Under the pieces are notes generated by a model. That model was not told the origin of the DNA, did no database searches, and worked only from the letters and a program-made list of their open reading frames with translations. Shown piece after piece: positions 26,047 through 35,263 of a stretch of DNA of 64,000 bases (position 1 is its first letter; each line of letters begins with the position of its first letter). Position numbers and translations under genes: made by a program. The DNA is taken from NCBI GenBank assembly GCA_020636355.1, contig JACJYB010000014.1, positions 1-64,000 on the forward strand, read 5' to 3'. This stretch comes from Lewinellaceae bacterium (GTDB lineage: Bacteria > Bacteroidota > Bacteroidia > Chitinophagales > Saprospiraceae).

Positions 26047-26065
26047 AGCCAACGCACGTTGGGCT
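26047..26065. terminator. Hairpin between converging genes
   Basis: CCAACG-CA-CGTTGG (26049-26062) is a perfect palindrome, extended by AGCC and GGCT with one bulged G. It lies between the stop of the second heme lipoprotein and the stop of the reverse-strand beta-helix gene, so it may serve both directions, though no strong T-run follows. Confidence 0.4.
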
Positions 26066-26106
26066 CCTTATTCCCGTTGGGTGAAACGTCTATTGGCCAT
26101 GAATAA

Positions 26107-28440
26107 TTAAGGAACAGACCGATATTGGTCTTCGATCCAAACGCGCAACCAATAGTTGCCAGATGAGACCGTAGACAAGGGAAGGAGGAAGGTTTGATTG
26201 CCGCGAGATTTGAATTCATGCCAGGAAGATTCAATCCGTCCGGAGGAACCAATCAACTCAATTCGGATCTGCTCGGTGGATTGGGTAGTGATGCGGAGGT
26301 TTGCGTGATCAGTGACCGGATTGCCAAGCAATTCCAGGTTACCCTTCCAAGGCGCCGTTATGAAGATGGCAGATAACCCGATTGCTTCAAAGGCTCCTGC
26401 ATCGATAGCACCTTCGCGGCTGTTGCCATTGAAGTCATCCTGAGGCGCACGATCGGCAACTCCGGCATCAATTGCCGGACTCCCAGCTAATAAATTATAT
26501 TCCGTTCCTAGTTTGGGATCACGATTGGTTTTGTCCTTGGAGTGCGTAAGCCACTGATCCATTTTATCGGATGCACACACATTGCCGCCCCTGGAAGTTA
26601 CGGACAACTTGCCCGCTTCCAATCCTATCTCTGAGCCATTGTTATCAAATACATTATTTTGTAATATTAAGCGGCTCTGATCCCCACCTTCCTGGAATTC
26701 AATGATAAATCCCTTGTTTGTTGTGTTGTTTGCAAAGGTGTTGTTGATCAGAAAGGTTGAGTCGTCATAATTATCGTAGTCGTTAAGGTAGATAATGCCA
26801 TCGTATACAGAGCCACGAATATCATGCTCTTCCACCAGGCAGTTTTCCATCCAAAGGTTGTGATTGAACATGGATACGGCGGCTCCCCCTTCTGTGGCTG
26901 TGTTTTGAGTAAAGTGCGAGCGGCGGATCGTAACCCCATAGTTGCTCTTCATGGCGTCGTTGGTTGATGCAATGGCGCCTCCCTGGCCAGAGTTGTTTTT
27001 TTCAAAAGAGCAGTCTTCAATGGTGCATGCTGCGTCTTCATCAAGGTCTATTGCACCCCCTATCACGGTTGATTTATTTTGTTGGAAGCGGATGTCGGCC
27101 AGAATTACCTTATTGTATGGCCCATACGAGGCTATTCCACCTCCGTATTCATCGCTCGAATTGCTAGAGATAAAGCCCCCCTTGGCGGATAAATAGCCAC
27201 TTTGATTGTAAATGCCGCCCCCTGAAAACGATGCTTTATTTCGCAACAGGTCACAATCAGTCATATACAAAGAGGTGTTTATTTCTTCCCTCGCAAGATA
27301 GATTGCCCCGCCGGAGCCAGCCTCGTTATCCGTAAAATCGGACCGATCCGCAGCCATGTCGGCATCCACCATCAAAAAGCACCCTCCCAGGTTTTCCGTA
27401 GTGTTGTATTTAAAGTTGCATCGGTCAAATTTCAATAGCGCTTCGTAGGCAACTACCCCCACGCCGCCGCCGACTCCATTTTCATTACAGCACTGGGTAT
27501 TTTTTTCAAAATCACATTTTACCGCAGTCAGTGTCGAGTTCGAACCATTCACAAAAAGGACTCCTCCCAGATAGCTGGCTGAATTTGAGTTGAAGTTGGA
27601 GCTGGTACAGGTCACCTTGGCACCAAAGGTAACTTCGATGACTCCGCCACGCGCCGCTTTATTCTCTTCAAAGAGGCAATTGGTGAGGTAGCTGATGTTA
27701 GCCAGGTTAGTGGAAAAGGCTCCCCCGGTATCATCGCTTGAATTGTATTTGAATGTACAGTTCGTGGCACTAAAAGAGGTGGAATTGTTGGGCTGATAGA
27801 CCGCTCCGCCGGCATAGGCGGAATGGTTGTATTGGAGTTGGCAATCTTCCATCTGGATCGATCCCTTTAACAACAAAATTGCACCACCATAATTTGCTGT
27901 ATTGTAAAGGAAATAACAATGTGACATTTCGAGGTCTCCGGAAACGAGGATCCCTCCGCCAATCCCATATAAATTGGTTGAGTTACCGTTGGGGTTACCG
28001 GTTCCATTGGTGATATAAATTCCATCAAGATATACCGTTCCGCCTGACAGCGAGATCTCCATCACATGGTAAGCGTTATCGGAGCGGTGCTCCGTATACG
28101 ATTCAATATCATCACCTGTCAGGTCTCCCGAAAGTCGTGTATAATAAGTGGTCCAGTCACGATCTTCCAATTTTGACTCTTTGCCGGTAAATCCGCCATA
28201 TAAACGCAATGATTTTTTAATGAGGTAAGGCTTGGATTTTGCCGCCGGATGATAGGTGCCTTCTGCGATCCATAGTTCTGAGCCTGCCGGGACGGCGTCG
28301 ATGGCTTTTTGTAAGTCTTTGTAGGCATTGATCCAGCTGGATCCATTGCTGGATCCGGAAGCATCGGATTTAACATAATATACTTTTGCTTGGAGAAAGA
28401 AACAGGATACGGCAAATATCAGGGTAAAAATAAATTTCAT
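26107..28440 (-). CDS. Secreted beta-helix (polymorphic outer-membrane-like) protein
   Basis: Predicted 777 residues from the ATG at 28440 (MKFIFTLIF), which gives a signal peptide ending in LQAK. The body is a right-handed parallel beta-helix built of GGAI/GGAV/GGVI turns and repeated N-S-A runs (about 130-620), of the choice-of-anchor Q type. An N-terminal SDASGSSNGSSW stretch and a late INAGVADRAPQDDF-like motif (AIDAGVADRAP) match that family. The last 75 residues look like a type IX sorting domain (NPVTDHANLRI ... SSGNYWLRVWIEDQ) but it ends in YRSVP without the usual basic LVK-type tail. Substrate unknown; often surface adhesins or polysaccharide binders. Confidence 0.8.
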   Translation of the reverse strand: MKFIFTLIFAVSCFFLQAKVYYVKSDASGSSNGSSWINAYKDLQKAIDAVPAGSELWIAEGTYHPAAKSKPYLIKKSLRLYGGFTGKESKLEDRDWTTYYTRLSGDLTGDDIESYTEHRSDNAYHVMEISLSGGTVYLDGIYITNGTGNPNGNSTNLYGIGGGILVSGDLEMSHCYFLYNTANYGGAILLLKGSIQMEDCQLQYNHSAYAGGAVYQPNNSTSFSATNCTFKYNSSDDTGGAFSTNLANISYLTNCLFEENKAARGGVIEVTFGAKVTCTSSNFNSNSASYLGGVLFVNGSNSTLTAVKCDFEKNTQCCNENGVGGGVGVVAYEALLKFDRCNFKYNTTENLGGCFLMVDADMAADRSDFTDNEAGSGGAIYLAREEINTSLYMTDCDLLRNKASFSGGGIYNQSGYLSAKGGFISSNSSDEYGGGIASYGPYNKVILADIRFQQNKSTVIGGAIDLDEDAACTIEDCSFEKNNSGQGGAIASTNDAMKSNYGVTIRRSHFTQNTATEGGAAVSMFNHNLWMENCLVEEHDIRGSVYDGIIYLNDYDNYDDSTFLINNTFANNTTNKGFIIEFQEGGDQSRLILQNNVFDNNGSEIGLEAGKLSVTSRGGNVCASDKMDQWLTHSKDKTNRDPKLGTEYNLLAGSPAIDAGVADRAPQDDFNGNSREGAIDAGAFEAIGLSAIFITAPWKGNLELLGNPVTDHANLRITTQSTEQIRIELIGSSGRIESSWHEFKSRGNQTFLLPLSTVSSGNYWLRVWIEDQYRSVP

Positions 28441-28563
28441 AAAACGTTGACTTTCAGGCAAAAATATGTACAACGGCCAATGTGAGCCATCAACCTTTTG
28501 GGTGATTTTTGTAAACCTTGAAAAATAGAATGTTAAATCTATTGCACATAAAGTTAATTATAC

Positions 28564-28577
28564 TTTACATTTGTAAA
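28564..28577 (+). promoter_or_regulatory. Operator and promoter of the XRE/membrane pair
   Basis: TTTACA-TT-TGTAAA (28564-28577) is a perfect 6-2-6 palindrome that contains a -7 element, TACATTTG (28566-28573). ATTG at 28541-28544 is a possible -33 at 21-base spacing. Another TTTACA half-site lies just downstream near 28584. A repressor such as the XRE protein encoded at 29039 would cover the promoter. Confidence 0.55.
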
Positions 28578-28602
28578 AATAACTTTACAAAATCAACATT
28601 CA

Positions 28603-29049
28603 ATGAAATCACAATGGTTGTTACCTCATCGCTTTCGGCTGCCCGGTTGGATCCTGCTGGTGCCGGCACTGGTATTTGGTGTTATGGTCCTTCATTTTGA
28701 TTATAAGATCCCCGGATTGGTGATCGAATTGGGAGGTTCCGATATCTTTTGCGGTACGCAGGATCTGACAGACGAATTAGCCTTTTCGCTGGTCTGGGTC
28801 GCGCTTATTGCGATCGGATTTAGCAAAGAGCGATTTGAAGACGAAGGGACCCGGTTCATTCGCCTGGAAGCGTTGATCCGGGCCAGCTGGATTTATTCCA
28901 TTTTGCTTTTTGCAGTCGTTTGGACGGTCTATTGCGATGCTTTTTTATCCGTATTAATCTATAATTTGTTTTCATTTCTCATCATCTATATCGTTTGTTA
29001 CGAATGGATGAAACGATCCTGGAGGAGGCAGCAGGAAGATGAAGAATAA
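28603..29049 (+). CDS. Membrane protein paired with an XRE regulator
   Basis: Predicted 148 residues with about four membrane helices (about 15-33, 59-77, 90-110 and 112-132), and a charged cytoplasmic tail (RRQQEDEE). Unknown function, but such a protein directly upstream of and overlapping a small helix-turn-helix gene is a common Bacteroidota pair. The next gene's ATG lies 11 bases inside its end. Confidence 0.75.
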   Translation: MKSQWLLPHRFRLPGWILLVPALVFGVMVLHFDYKIPGLVIELGGSDIFCGTQDLTDELAFSLVWVALIAIGFSKERFEDEGTRFIRLEALIRASWIYSILLFAVVWTVYCDAFLSVLIYNLFSFLIIYIVCYEWMKRSWRRQQEDEE

Positions 29050-29239
29050 GGTGAAAATCCAACGAGCCATGCACGATCTGTCCCAGGAAGATTTGGCCCA
29101 AATCATTGGCGTGTCCCGGCAGACCATCCATTTTATAGAACGGAACAAATACGTTCCCTCGACGGTTTTGGCCCTCAAACTTGCTCGATATTTTAAAGTG
29201 AAGGTCGAGGAGCTTTTTGAGCTGGAAGACACAGATTAA
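29039..29239 (+). CDS. Small XRE-type helix-turn-helix regulator
   Basis: Predicted 66 residues, a single Cro/CI-like domain: MSQEDLAQIIGVSRQTIHFIERNKYVPS-like pattern is seen as LSQEDLAQIIGVSRQTI followed by YVPSTVLALKLARYF. Reading continues in a different frame from the end of the membrane protein gene (11-base overlap), so both are translated from one message. It most likely represses its own promoter at 28564-28577. Confidence 0.9.
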   Translation: MKNKVKIQRAMHDLSQEDLAQIIGVSRQTIHFIERNKYVPSTVLALKLARYFKVKVEELFELEDTD

Positions 29240-29287
29240 CCGTGCCGGTTTCAAGGTCATTTGTATCTTAATTCGAAAATAAAACGG

Positions 29288-29935
29288 ATGACCACCATAG
29301 AAGCCACAACGATGACCTTTCTTCGGGACCTTTCGGTAAATAACAACAGAGATTGGTTTCAGGAGAACAAAGATCAGTTCGAAGCAGCAAAAAGCAATCT
29401 TGAAGCCTTTAAGAACAGTCTTTGGCATGCCATGAACCAGGTCGACGTTCTGGATGGGATCAAACTCTTTCGTATCTACCGGGATACCCGGTTTTCCAAA
29501 GATAAGTCTCCATACAAAAACTACTTTGGGTTAAGCATGTCGCGAGCTACGGCAAAGCGAAGAGGTGGCTATTATCTTCATCTGGAGCCCGGCGGTTCAT
29601 TTGTTGGTGGTGGATTTTTTGGTCCGAATGCCCCGGACACCTTGTTGATCCGCACCGCATTTTCCGAAGACGATCGTCGGATCCGGCAGATTTTGGCAGA
29701 CCCTGCCTTTGTAAAGCTCTTTGGACAGTTAGAGGGAGAAGCATTAAAATCTGCTCCCCGGGGATTTACCAATGACGATCCGGCCATCGATCTCATTCGC
29801 ATGAAATCCTGGATCGTGCGGCGGCCCTTTACCGATGCAGAAGTTGTGTCGCCCCAGTTTCCCGGTGAAGTGGTGAAGACTTATATTGCCATGCGGCCTT
29901 ACTTTGATTACATGACGGAAGTGCTTTCGTCCTAA
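29288..29935 (+). CDS. DUF2461 family protein
   Basis: Predicted 215 residues. The opening FLRDLSVNNNRDWFQENK, RIYRDTRFSKDKSPYKNYFG and the GGYYLHLEPGGSFVGGGFFG block identify the DUF2461 (TIGR02453) family. Function unknown, cytoplasmic. The ATG at 29288 is preferred to the more upstream start because the family begins near this point. Confidence 0.9.
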   Translation: MTTIEATTMTFLRDLSVNNNRDWFQENKDQFEAAKSNLEAFKNSLWHAMNQVDVLDGIKLFRIYRDTRFSKDKSPYKNYFGLSMSRATAKRRGGYYLHLEPGGSFVGGGFFGPNAPDTLLIRTAFSEDDRRIRQILADPAFVKLFGQLEGEALKSAPRGFTNDDPAIDLIRMKSWIVRRPFTDAEVVSPQFPGEVVKTYIAMRPYFDYMTEVLSS

Positions 29936-29951
29936 TCCTCAGCCCAACATC

Positions 29952-31460
29952 ATGATAGAGAAGCCATGGAAACGGATTCTGATTTTTGGAATCGTCATTC
30001 TGACAGGTTGTCGACCGCAGCCGGAAGAGCCGCATCCACGAAACGTACTATTCATTGCTATCGATGATCTCAGGCCTCAATTGGGCTGTTACAACCTCCC
30101 CTACATGCATACGCCGAATTTGGACCGGTTGGCTGCCGGAGGATTTGTTTTTGACCGGCATTATGTACAGGTGCCTACCTGTGGGGCATCCCGGTACAGC
30201 CTGCTCACGGGGCGGAGACCGGCCACTCCGGATCACCTTTCTAACGATGTATTTGCCCGGTTAACCGCCGGGAAGCCGGAAGGAGAGCTACCCGAAAATT
30301 TCATTCATCTGCTCAGAAATAAGGGCTTCCGGACCGCTGCGGTAGGAAAGATTACCCACGCCCCGGATGGCCGGGTTTATGGTTATGAAGATGATCCCTC
30401 CGAGGTGGAAGAATTACCGCATAGTTGGGATCTTCAACCACGGGTCTATGGGCGGTGGGGTACCGGGTGGAATGCATTTTTTGGCTATGCCGATGGCAGC
30501 AACCGTCAGAGCAGGCATAAAGAGGTGCCACCCTATGAGATGTCGCCGGGACCGGATACCATTTATCCGGATGGGATGATAACCAGGGAAGCGTTGTCTC
30601 TGCTGGATACGCTGCAAAATTCCGGCCATCCTTTTTTTCTGGCGGTTGGTTATTATAAGCCGCATCTGCCCTGGACGGTACCACAAAAATACTGGGACCT
30701 GTATGCCGGGGACTCGCTGCCACCGATTCCGGTTCAGGATGTCCCTGCCGGCGCAGATCAGTCCAGCCTGCACGCGAGCGGAGAGTTTAATCAATACCGG
30801 GCAGTTCAGGAGCACCCGGATCTCCAACACCCTGCTTCTGCAGCTTATGCCAATGATCTTCGACGGGCTTACGCGGCATGTGTCAGTTATATCGATGCAC
30901 AGATCGGGTTATTGATGCAGGCACTCGATGATCGGCATCTTACTGATCAAACGATGATCGTCATCTGGGGAGACCATGGATGGCACCTGGGAGATCAGCG
31001 CGTGTGGGGAAAACATACGTTGTCGGAATATGCTTTACGCAGTGCCTTGATTTTGAATCTTCCCGGGGACACACTACGAGCCAGGCACATGGCGCAGCCA
31101 GTAGAAACGATCGATGTTTTTCCTACCATCCTGGAAGTGTTAGGACAGGGAAAGCCAGATTTTGCAGAAGGTAAGTCCCTCCTGGCGAATCTTAAGGGAG
31201 AACCCGATGATCCTTCTGCGGCCGCATTCAGTTTCTGGCAAAGAGGCATCAGTATGCGGACAAATAGATACCGGTTAACCCAGTACCTGGATCATGGAAA
31301 AATTTATACCGAGTTATTTGATTATCAGCAAGATCCGGATGAGTCCCAAAATCTGGCCGTGGGGTCTGCCGAAATCGTCCGGGAATTGATGCCCCGGTTG
31401 CAGGCACACATGCCAGAATATCTCCGCGCCCTTTTTGATCAGCCGGGACAAGCCAAATAG
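29952..31460 (+). CDS. Sulfatase lipoprotein (iduronate-2-sulfatase-like)
   Basis: Predicted 502 residues of the type I sulfatase fold with a lipobox (FGIVILTGC). The first metal site is LFIAIDDLRPQLG. The signature is VPTCGASRYSLLTG: the Cys is the residue turned to formylglycine, and the classic Pro is Ala here, as seen in iduronate-2-sulfatase-like members of S1. The second metal site is VIWGDHGWHLGDQ, with the basic residue in WGKHTLSE. Likely acts on sulfated polysaccharide outside the cell or in the periplasm. A separate maturation enzyme is not in the window. Confidence 0.88.
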   Translation: MIEKPWKRILIFGIVILTGCRPQPEEPHPRNVLFIAIDDLRPQLGCYNLPYMHTPNLDRLAAGGFVFDRHYVQVPTCGASRYSLLTGRRPATPDHLSNDVFARLTAGKPEGELPENFIHLLRNKGFRTAAVGKITHAPDGRVYGYEDDPSEVEELPHSWDLQPRVYGRWGTGWNAFFGYADGSNRQSRHKEVPPYEMSPGPDTIYPDGMITREALSLLDTLQNSGHPFFLAVGYYKPHLPWTVPQKYWDLYAGDSLPPIPVQDVPAGADQSSLHASGEFNQYRAVQEHPDLQHPASAAYANDLRRAYAACVSYIDAQIGLLMQALDDRHLTDQTMIVIWGDHGWHLGDQRVWGKHTLSEYALRSALILNLPGDTLRARHMAQPVETIDVFPTILEVLGQGKPDFAEGKSLLANLKGEPDDPSAAAFSFWQRGISMRTNRYRLTQYLDHGKIYTELFDYQQDPDESQNLAVGSAEIVRELMPRLQAHMPEYLRALFDQPGQAK

Positions 31461-31557
31461 TTGCATTTACCCGATAATGTGTGATAAACAACGGCAAAGC
31501 GATGGCTGATCAGCGGATAAAAAGTAACTTAGTCTGGAACAACAATACGATTTGGCT

Positions 31558-32661
31558 ATGAAATTACACGCAATTGCTATCCTTCTTTTTGGTTTTTGTC
31601 TAACACTAAATGCCCAACAATCCAACGGTGACGTGATGGATTGGGAGAAATACGATCCGCCTTCCACGTTGGTTGTGCCGGAACATCCCACCACGCGGGC
31701 AAAATTTCCATTTGTAGATGTGCACAGTCATCATTGGCGCGGTTTGGATCGTGCTTATTTCGAAAAATTGGCAAAGGAAATGGATGAATTGCATATGCAG
31801 GCGATGATCAATTTAAGTGGTGGAACCGGCTTGTCCCTGAAAAATATGGTGGATAGTGCGCAGCGGTACATTCCAGGCCGGTTTATTGTATTCGCCAATA
31901 TTGAATTGCGGAGCATTGACGATCCCGAATTTACGGCGAGCACAGTCGCCCAGTTGGAAAATGATCACCGCAATGGAGCCCGCGGGCTGAAGATTTATAA
32001 GTCCCAGGGCATGGATAATAAGGATTCAAAAGGTAACCGGATTGCTATTAATGATCCCAGACTGGATCCCGTCTGGGAAAAGTGTGGCGAATTGGGAATG
32101 CCCGTACTGATCCACTCCGCTGATCCCGCTCCATTCTGGCAACCCTGGGATGAACAAAACGAACGGTGGCTGGAGTTAAAGGTACGTTCGGGACGCAGGC
32201 GTGCCGATTTCGAAGCCAGTTGGGAACAAATTATTTCCGAACAGCACGATATTTTCAGGAAGCATCCCAATACAACCTTTATTAATGCGCACCTGGGTTG
32301 GTTTGCTAATAATCTGGATACGCTGGCGCAATTGCTGGATGCGATGCCTAATATGTACACTGAAATAGGAGCTGTGATCGCCGAATTGGGGCGCCAACCC
32401 CGTGCTGCCAAAGCTTTCCTGACCAAATATCAGGACCGGGTCCTGTTTGGCAAGGATTCGTACAATCCGGAGGAATACCATACCTATTTCCGGGTGCTGG
32501 AGACAGCGGATGAATATTTCCCCTATTACAAAAGGTATCACGCCTTCTGGCGGATGTATGGCCTTGATTTGCCGGATGAAGTATTGGAAAAGCTTTATTA
32601 TAAAAATGCGCTTAAGATTATTCCGGGTCTGGATCCCGACCAATATCCGCAAACAAATTAG
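31558..32661 (+). CDS. Secreted amidohydrolase family protein
   Basis: Predicted 367 residues from the ATG at 31558 (an upstream TTG is ignored), with a signal peptide ending in LNAQ. The barrel opens with FVDVHSHHW and continues with ARGLKIYKSQG, MPVLIHSADP, FINAHLGW and LFGKDSYNPEEY, so it resembles amidohydrolase-2 enzymes with a carboxylate and several His ligands. The reaction is unknown. A YfiT-like gene starts 15 bases after its stop. Confidence 0.8.
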   Translation: MKLHAIAILLFGFCLTLNAQQSNGDVMDWEKYDPPSTLVVPEHPTTRAKFPFVDVHSHHWRGLDRAYFEKLAKEMDELHMQAMINLSGGTGLSLKNMVDSAQRYIPGRFIVFANIELRSIDDPEFTASTVAQLENDHRNGARGLKIYKSQGMDNKDSKGNRIAINDPRLDPVWEKCGELGMPVLIHSADPAPFWQPWDEQNERWLELKVRSGRRRADFEASWEQIISEQHDIFRKHPNTTFINAHLGWFANNLDTLAQLLDAMPNMYTEIGAVIAELGRQPRAAKAFLTKYQDRVLFGKDSYNPEEYHTYFRVLETADEYFPYYKRYHAFWRMYGLDLPDEVLEKLYYKNALKIIPGLDPDQYPQTN

Positions 32662-32675
32662 TGTTAATCACTGCT

Positions 32676-33197
32676 ATGGAAAAAGATCTTCGATATCCCA
32701 TCGGCCCTTTTGAACAGCCTGATATGGTCAGTGAGGAGGACCGTATCCGGTATATTGCTACGCTGACTGCCTTCCCCGGGCAGGTAAGCAGTCTGGTTGT
32801 TGGATTGGACAATGACCAGTTAGCCCGTACCTATCGTCCGGGTGGGTGGTCCGTCCGGCAACTGGTGCATCATGTCGCTGACAGTCACACCAATAGTTTT
32901 ATCCGCTTTAAACTGACCCTTACGGAGGATACGCCGACCATCAAGCCTTATTTTGAGGATCGTTGGGCAGAGCAAGTGGATTATACCTTGCCTGTTGACG
33001 TGTCTCTGGGAATTCTTGAAGGGATACATATTCGCTGGGTGGCCTTACTGGAGAATTTATTTTCTGAGGACTGGGCGAAAGCCTATATCCACCCGGAATA
33101 CAATAAAGCCTATCGATTGGATGTAGCACTGGCTCTTTATGACTGGCATTGCCGACATCACCTGGCCCATATGCAACAAGCCCTCATCGATCCATAG
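32676..33197 (+). CDS. YfiT/DinB-family metal-dependent hydrolase or bacillithiol-transferase-like protein
   Basis: Predicted 173 residues from the ATG at 32676 (MEKDLRYPIGPF). The opening YPIGPFEQP and WSVRQLVHHVADSH plus the late YDWHCRHHLAH give the His triad of the DinB four-helix bundle, in the YfiT/BstA group. In Firmicutes these are thiol transferases; here the thiol partner is unknown. Close behind the amidohydrolase, so likely cotranscribed. Confidence 0.85.
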   Translation: MEKDLRYPIGPFEQPDMVSEEDRIRYIATLTAFPGQVSSLVVGLDNDQLARTYRPGGWSVRQLVHHVADSHTNSFIRFKLTLTEDTPTIKPYFEDRWAEQVDYTLPVDVSLGILEGIHIRWVALLENLFSEDWAKAYIHPEYNKAYRLDVALALYDWHCRHHLAHMQQALIDP

Positions 33198-33270
33198 TAG
33201 AAAGAAATTGGGTTTAAATTCTAGCATCGATAGGTAGATCCGATTAACTTAGCCTGGTGAAAGAAGCCAT

Positions 33271-33837
33271 ATGGACAAGACAAAAGAGATCATTCAGGCT
33301 ACGATCCACCTAACCAGTCAATTTGGTCTGGAGGGTGCATCTGCAGCCAAGATCGCACAGGAAGCCAATGTGACACCTTCGGTAATGGAAGGGTATTTCC
33401 CGACCCACTGGCATCTTCTCGAAGCCACCTATCAATCGGTTCAGGCCGATCATATGAGGGTATTGAAAAAAGTTTTAACCGATCACGCCAACGATTACTC
33501 AGAGGCAGCATTAAGAAGCCTGTACCTGGCATCCACTCAATATTGGCTGGCCCATGAAAATGCCTTCGACTTTGCCCAGCAATATTTTAACTCCAGCCAC
33601 TTTACCGAAGAGGTAAAGGCGAAAACCGATGCGTTGTTTTCTGATTTGGTGCATTGGTTTGACCAAGCCATGCGACAAGGACTGGTTCGCGAGATTGCCG
33701 TGCAGCAACTCTTACCTTTGTTATTTGCAAATATCGTGACAACGGTTCGTTGCATTATGGAGACCGAAGTATTGGTCGAAAAGGATCATTACAACCATGC
33801 CGGATACCAATTCATTTGGCATGCACTTCGGCGCTGA
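33271..33837 (+). CDS. TetR/AcrR-family regulator
   Basis: Predicted 188 residues. The helix-turn-helix is GASAAKIAQEANVTPSVMEGYFPTHWHLLEA near the N terminus; the ligand half is all helical with no clear specificity. The stop (TGA, 33835-33837) is followed by one base and then the GH53 gene's ATG, so it may regulate and be cotranscribed with it. TAACTTAG near 33245 is a degenerate -7. Confidence 0.85.
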   Translation: MDKTKEIIQATIHLTSQFGLEGASAAKIAQEANVTPSVMEGYFPTHWHLLEATYQSVQADHMRVLKKVLTDHANDYSEAALRSLYLASTQYWLAHENAFDFAQQYFNSSHFTEEVKAKTDALFSDLVHWFDQAMRQGLVREIAVQQLLPLLFANIVTTVRCIMETEVLVEKDHYNHAGYQFIWHALRR

Positions 33838-33838
33838 T

Positions 33839-35263
33839 ATGTTTCGAATTAAGGTTTCGGCATTTATTATCTGGGCAGGTATTTTTTGCTCAGGGGCAGC
33901 TAAAGTCCAAGCCCAGGGTCGTTTACTGGGAGCTGATCTTTCCTATGTCAATGAAATGGAGGATTGTGGTGTCACCTACCTGGAAAACCATGAGGCAAGA
34001 GATCTCTATGACCTGCTGGAAGACCATGGGTGCGCGCTGGCCAGGTTCCGGCTTTGGCACACGCCTTCCTGGTATGACCAATTGAATCAGGGAAAGCGAT
34101 ATTCAGATCTTCCGGATGTGATGAGGAGCATCAAGCGGGCCCGGGAGCATCACATGCAGGTACTCCTGGATTTTCAGTTGAGTGATTTTTGGGCGGATCC
34201 ATCACGGCAATGGGCTCCTTCGGCCTGGTCCTCGGTCATTGCCAATCAGGCCATCCTGGAAGATTCGCTTTACGAATACGTTCGCCGTACCCTGTTGGAT
34301 CTTCATACAGCCGGTTTACTCCCAGAAATGGTGCAGATAGGCAATGAGACCAACCGGGACATACTCATGGCACCCGGGGTTGATGCGCCATGGGAGCTGA
34401 ACTGGTCACGTAATGCCCCATTATTTAATACAGCTATAGATGCGGTGCGGCAAGTGTCTTCGGAAACGGGATCACCAATCCGGATCGCGTTGCATATAGC
34501 CGGCCCTCAGAACGTAGAATGGTATATGGATGGTTTTATTGAACACGGGGTAACCGATTTTGATGTCATTGGTATGTCCTATTACTGGCCTTACCATCAA
34601 CCAGTGACCATTGGAGAGACGGGAAAGATCATTGGCCGGCTACGTCAGCGATATCCGGATAAAGAGGTGATGGTCCTGGAGACTGGATGCATCTGGACAA
34701 CTGCTTCCAGCGATCAGGCTGTCAATGTTCTGAATGAAATTGAACCGGGTTATGGACCGCCGGATCCGCAAAATCAGGCGAAATGGCTGATCGAGCTGAC
34801 CAAAGAAGTATTCCGGCAGGGAGGATCAGGGGTTATCTATTGGGAGCCGGGCTGGGTATCATCCGGTTGCCGGACTTATTGGGGGCAGGGATCACATTAT
34901 GAGAATGCTGCTTTTTTTGACTTTGACCACAATTTACTGGCCGAAGGTGGAATCCGTTGGCTCGAATACGACTTTACGACAGCGATCTCCCCGGTGCCCG
35001 TCAGGGAGGAAGGATTTCAAATTACCTTCTTGTCCCATGAATGCATCTTTAAATCCGAAGCGGAACGTTTTGGAGCGGGATATTCCTATCAGTTGATTGA
35101 TGTCCTTGGTCGAATCGTTCAGTCTGGCACCATGCATTCGTTGGATGGTACAGATCACCAACGCACACTTCCTATTACCGACCAGCTATCGGGCTGGGTG
35201 ACCTGTATTTTGCTCCGACAGAACCGGGTGGTCGCCGTTAACTCGCATTGGGCCGGATTGTGA
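33839..35263 (+). CDS. GH53 endo-beta-1,4-galactanase with a C-terminal sorting-like domain
   Basis: Predicted 474 residues from the ATG at 33839, chosen because an earlier in-frame ATG would overlap the TetR gene and lacks a signal. Signal peptide ends KVQAQ. GH53 hallmarks: GADLSYVNEMEDCG, the acid/base Glu in MVQIGNETNRD and the nucleophile Glu in MVLETGC, with WLIELTKEVF and IYWEPGWV later. Cleaves galactan side chains of pectin-type polymers. The last 85 residues have a type IX sorting-domain pattern (YQLIDVLGRIVQSG ... SGWVTCILLRQNRVV). Directly follows the TetR gene. Confidence 0.88.
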   Translation: MFRIKVSAFIIWAGIFCSGAAKVQAQGRLLGADLSYVNEMEDCGVTYLENHEARDLYDLLEDHGCALARFRLWHTPSWYDQLNQGKRYSDLPDVMRSIKRAREHHMQVLLDFQLSDFWADPSRQWAPSAWSSVIANQAILEDSLYEYVRRTLLDLHTAGLLPEMVQIGNETNRDILMAPGVDAPWELNWSRNAPLFNTAIDAVRQVSSETGSPIRIALHIAGPQNVEWYMDGFIEHGVTDFDVIGMSYYWPYHQPVTIGETGKIIGRLRQRYPDKEVMVLETGCIWTTASSDQAVNVLNEIEPGYGPPDPQNQAKWLIELTKEVFRQGGSGVIYWEPGWVSSGCRTYWGQGSHYENAAFFDFDHNLLAEGGIRWLEYDFTTAISPVPVREEGFQITFLSHECIFKSEAERFGAGYSYQLIDVLGRIVQSGTMHSLDGTDHQRTLPITDQLSGWVTCILLRQNRVVAVNSHWAGL

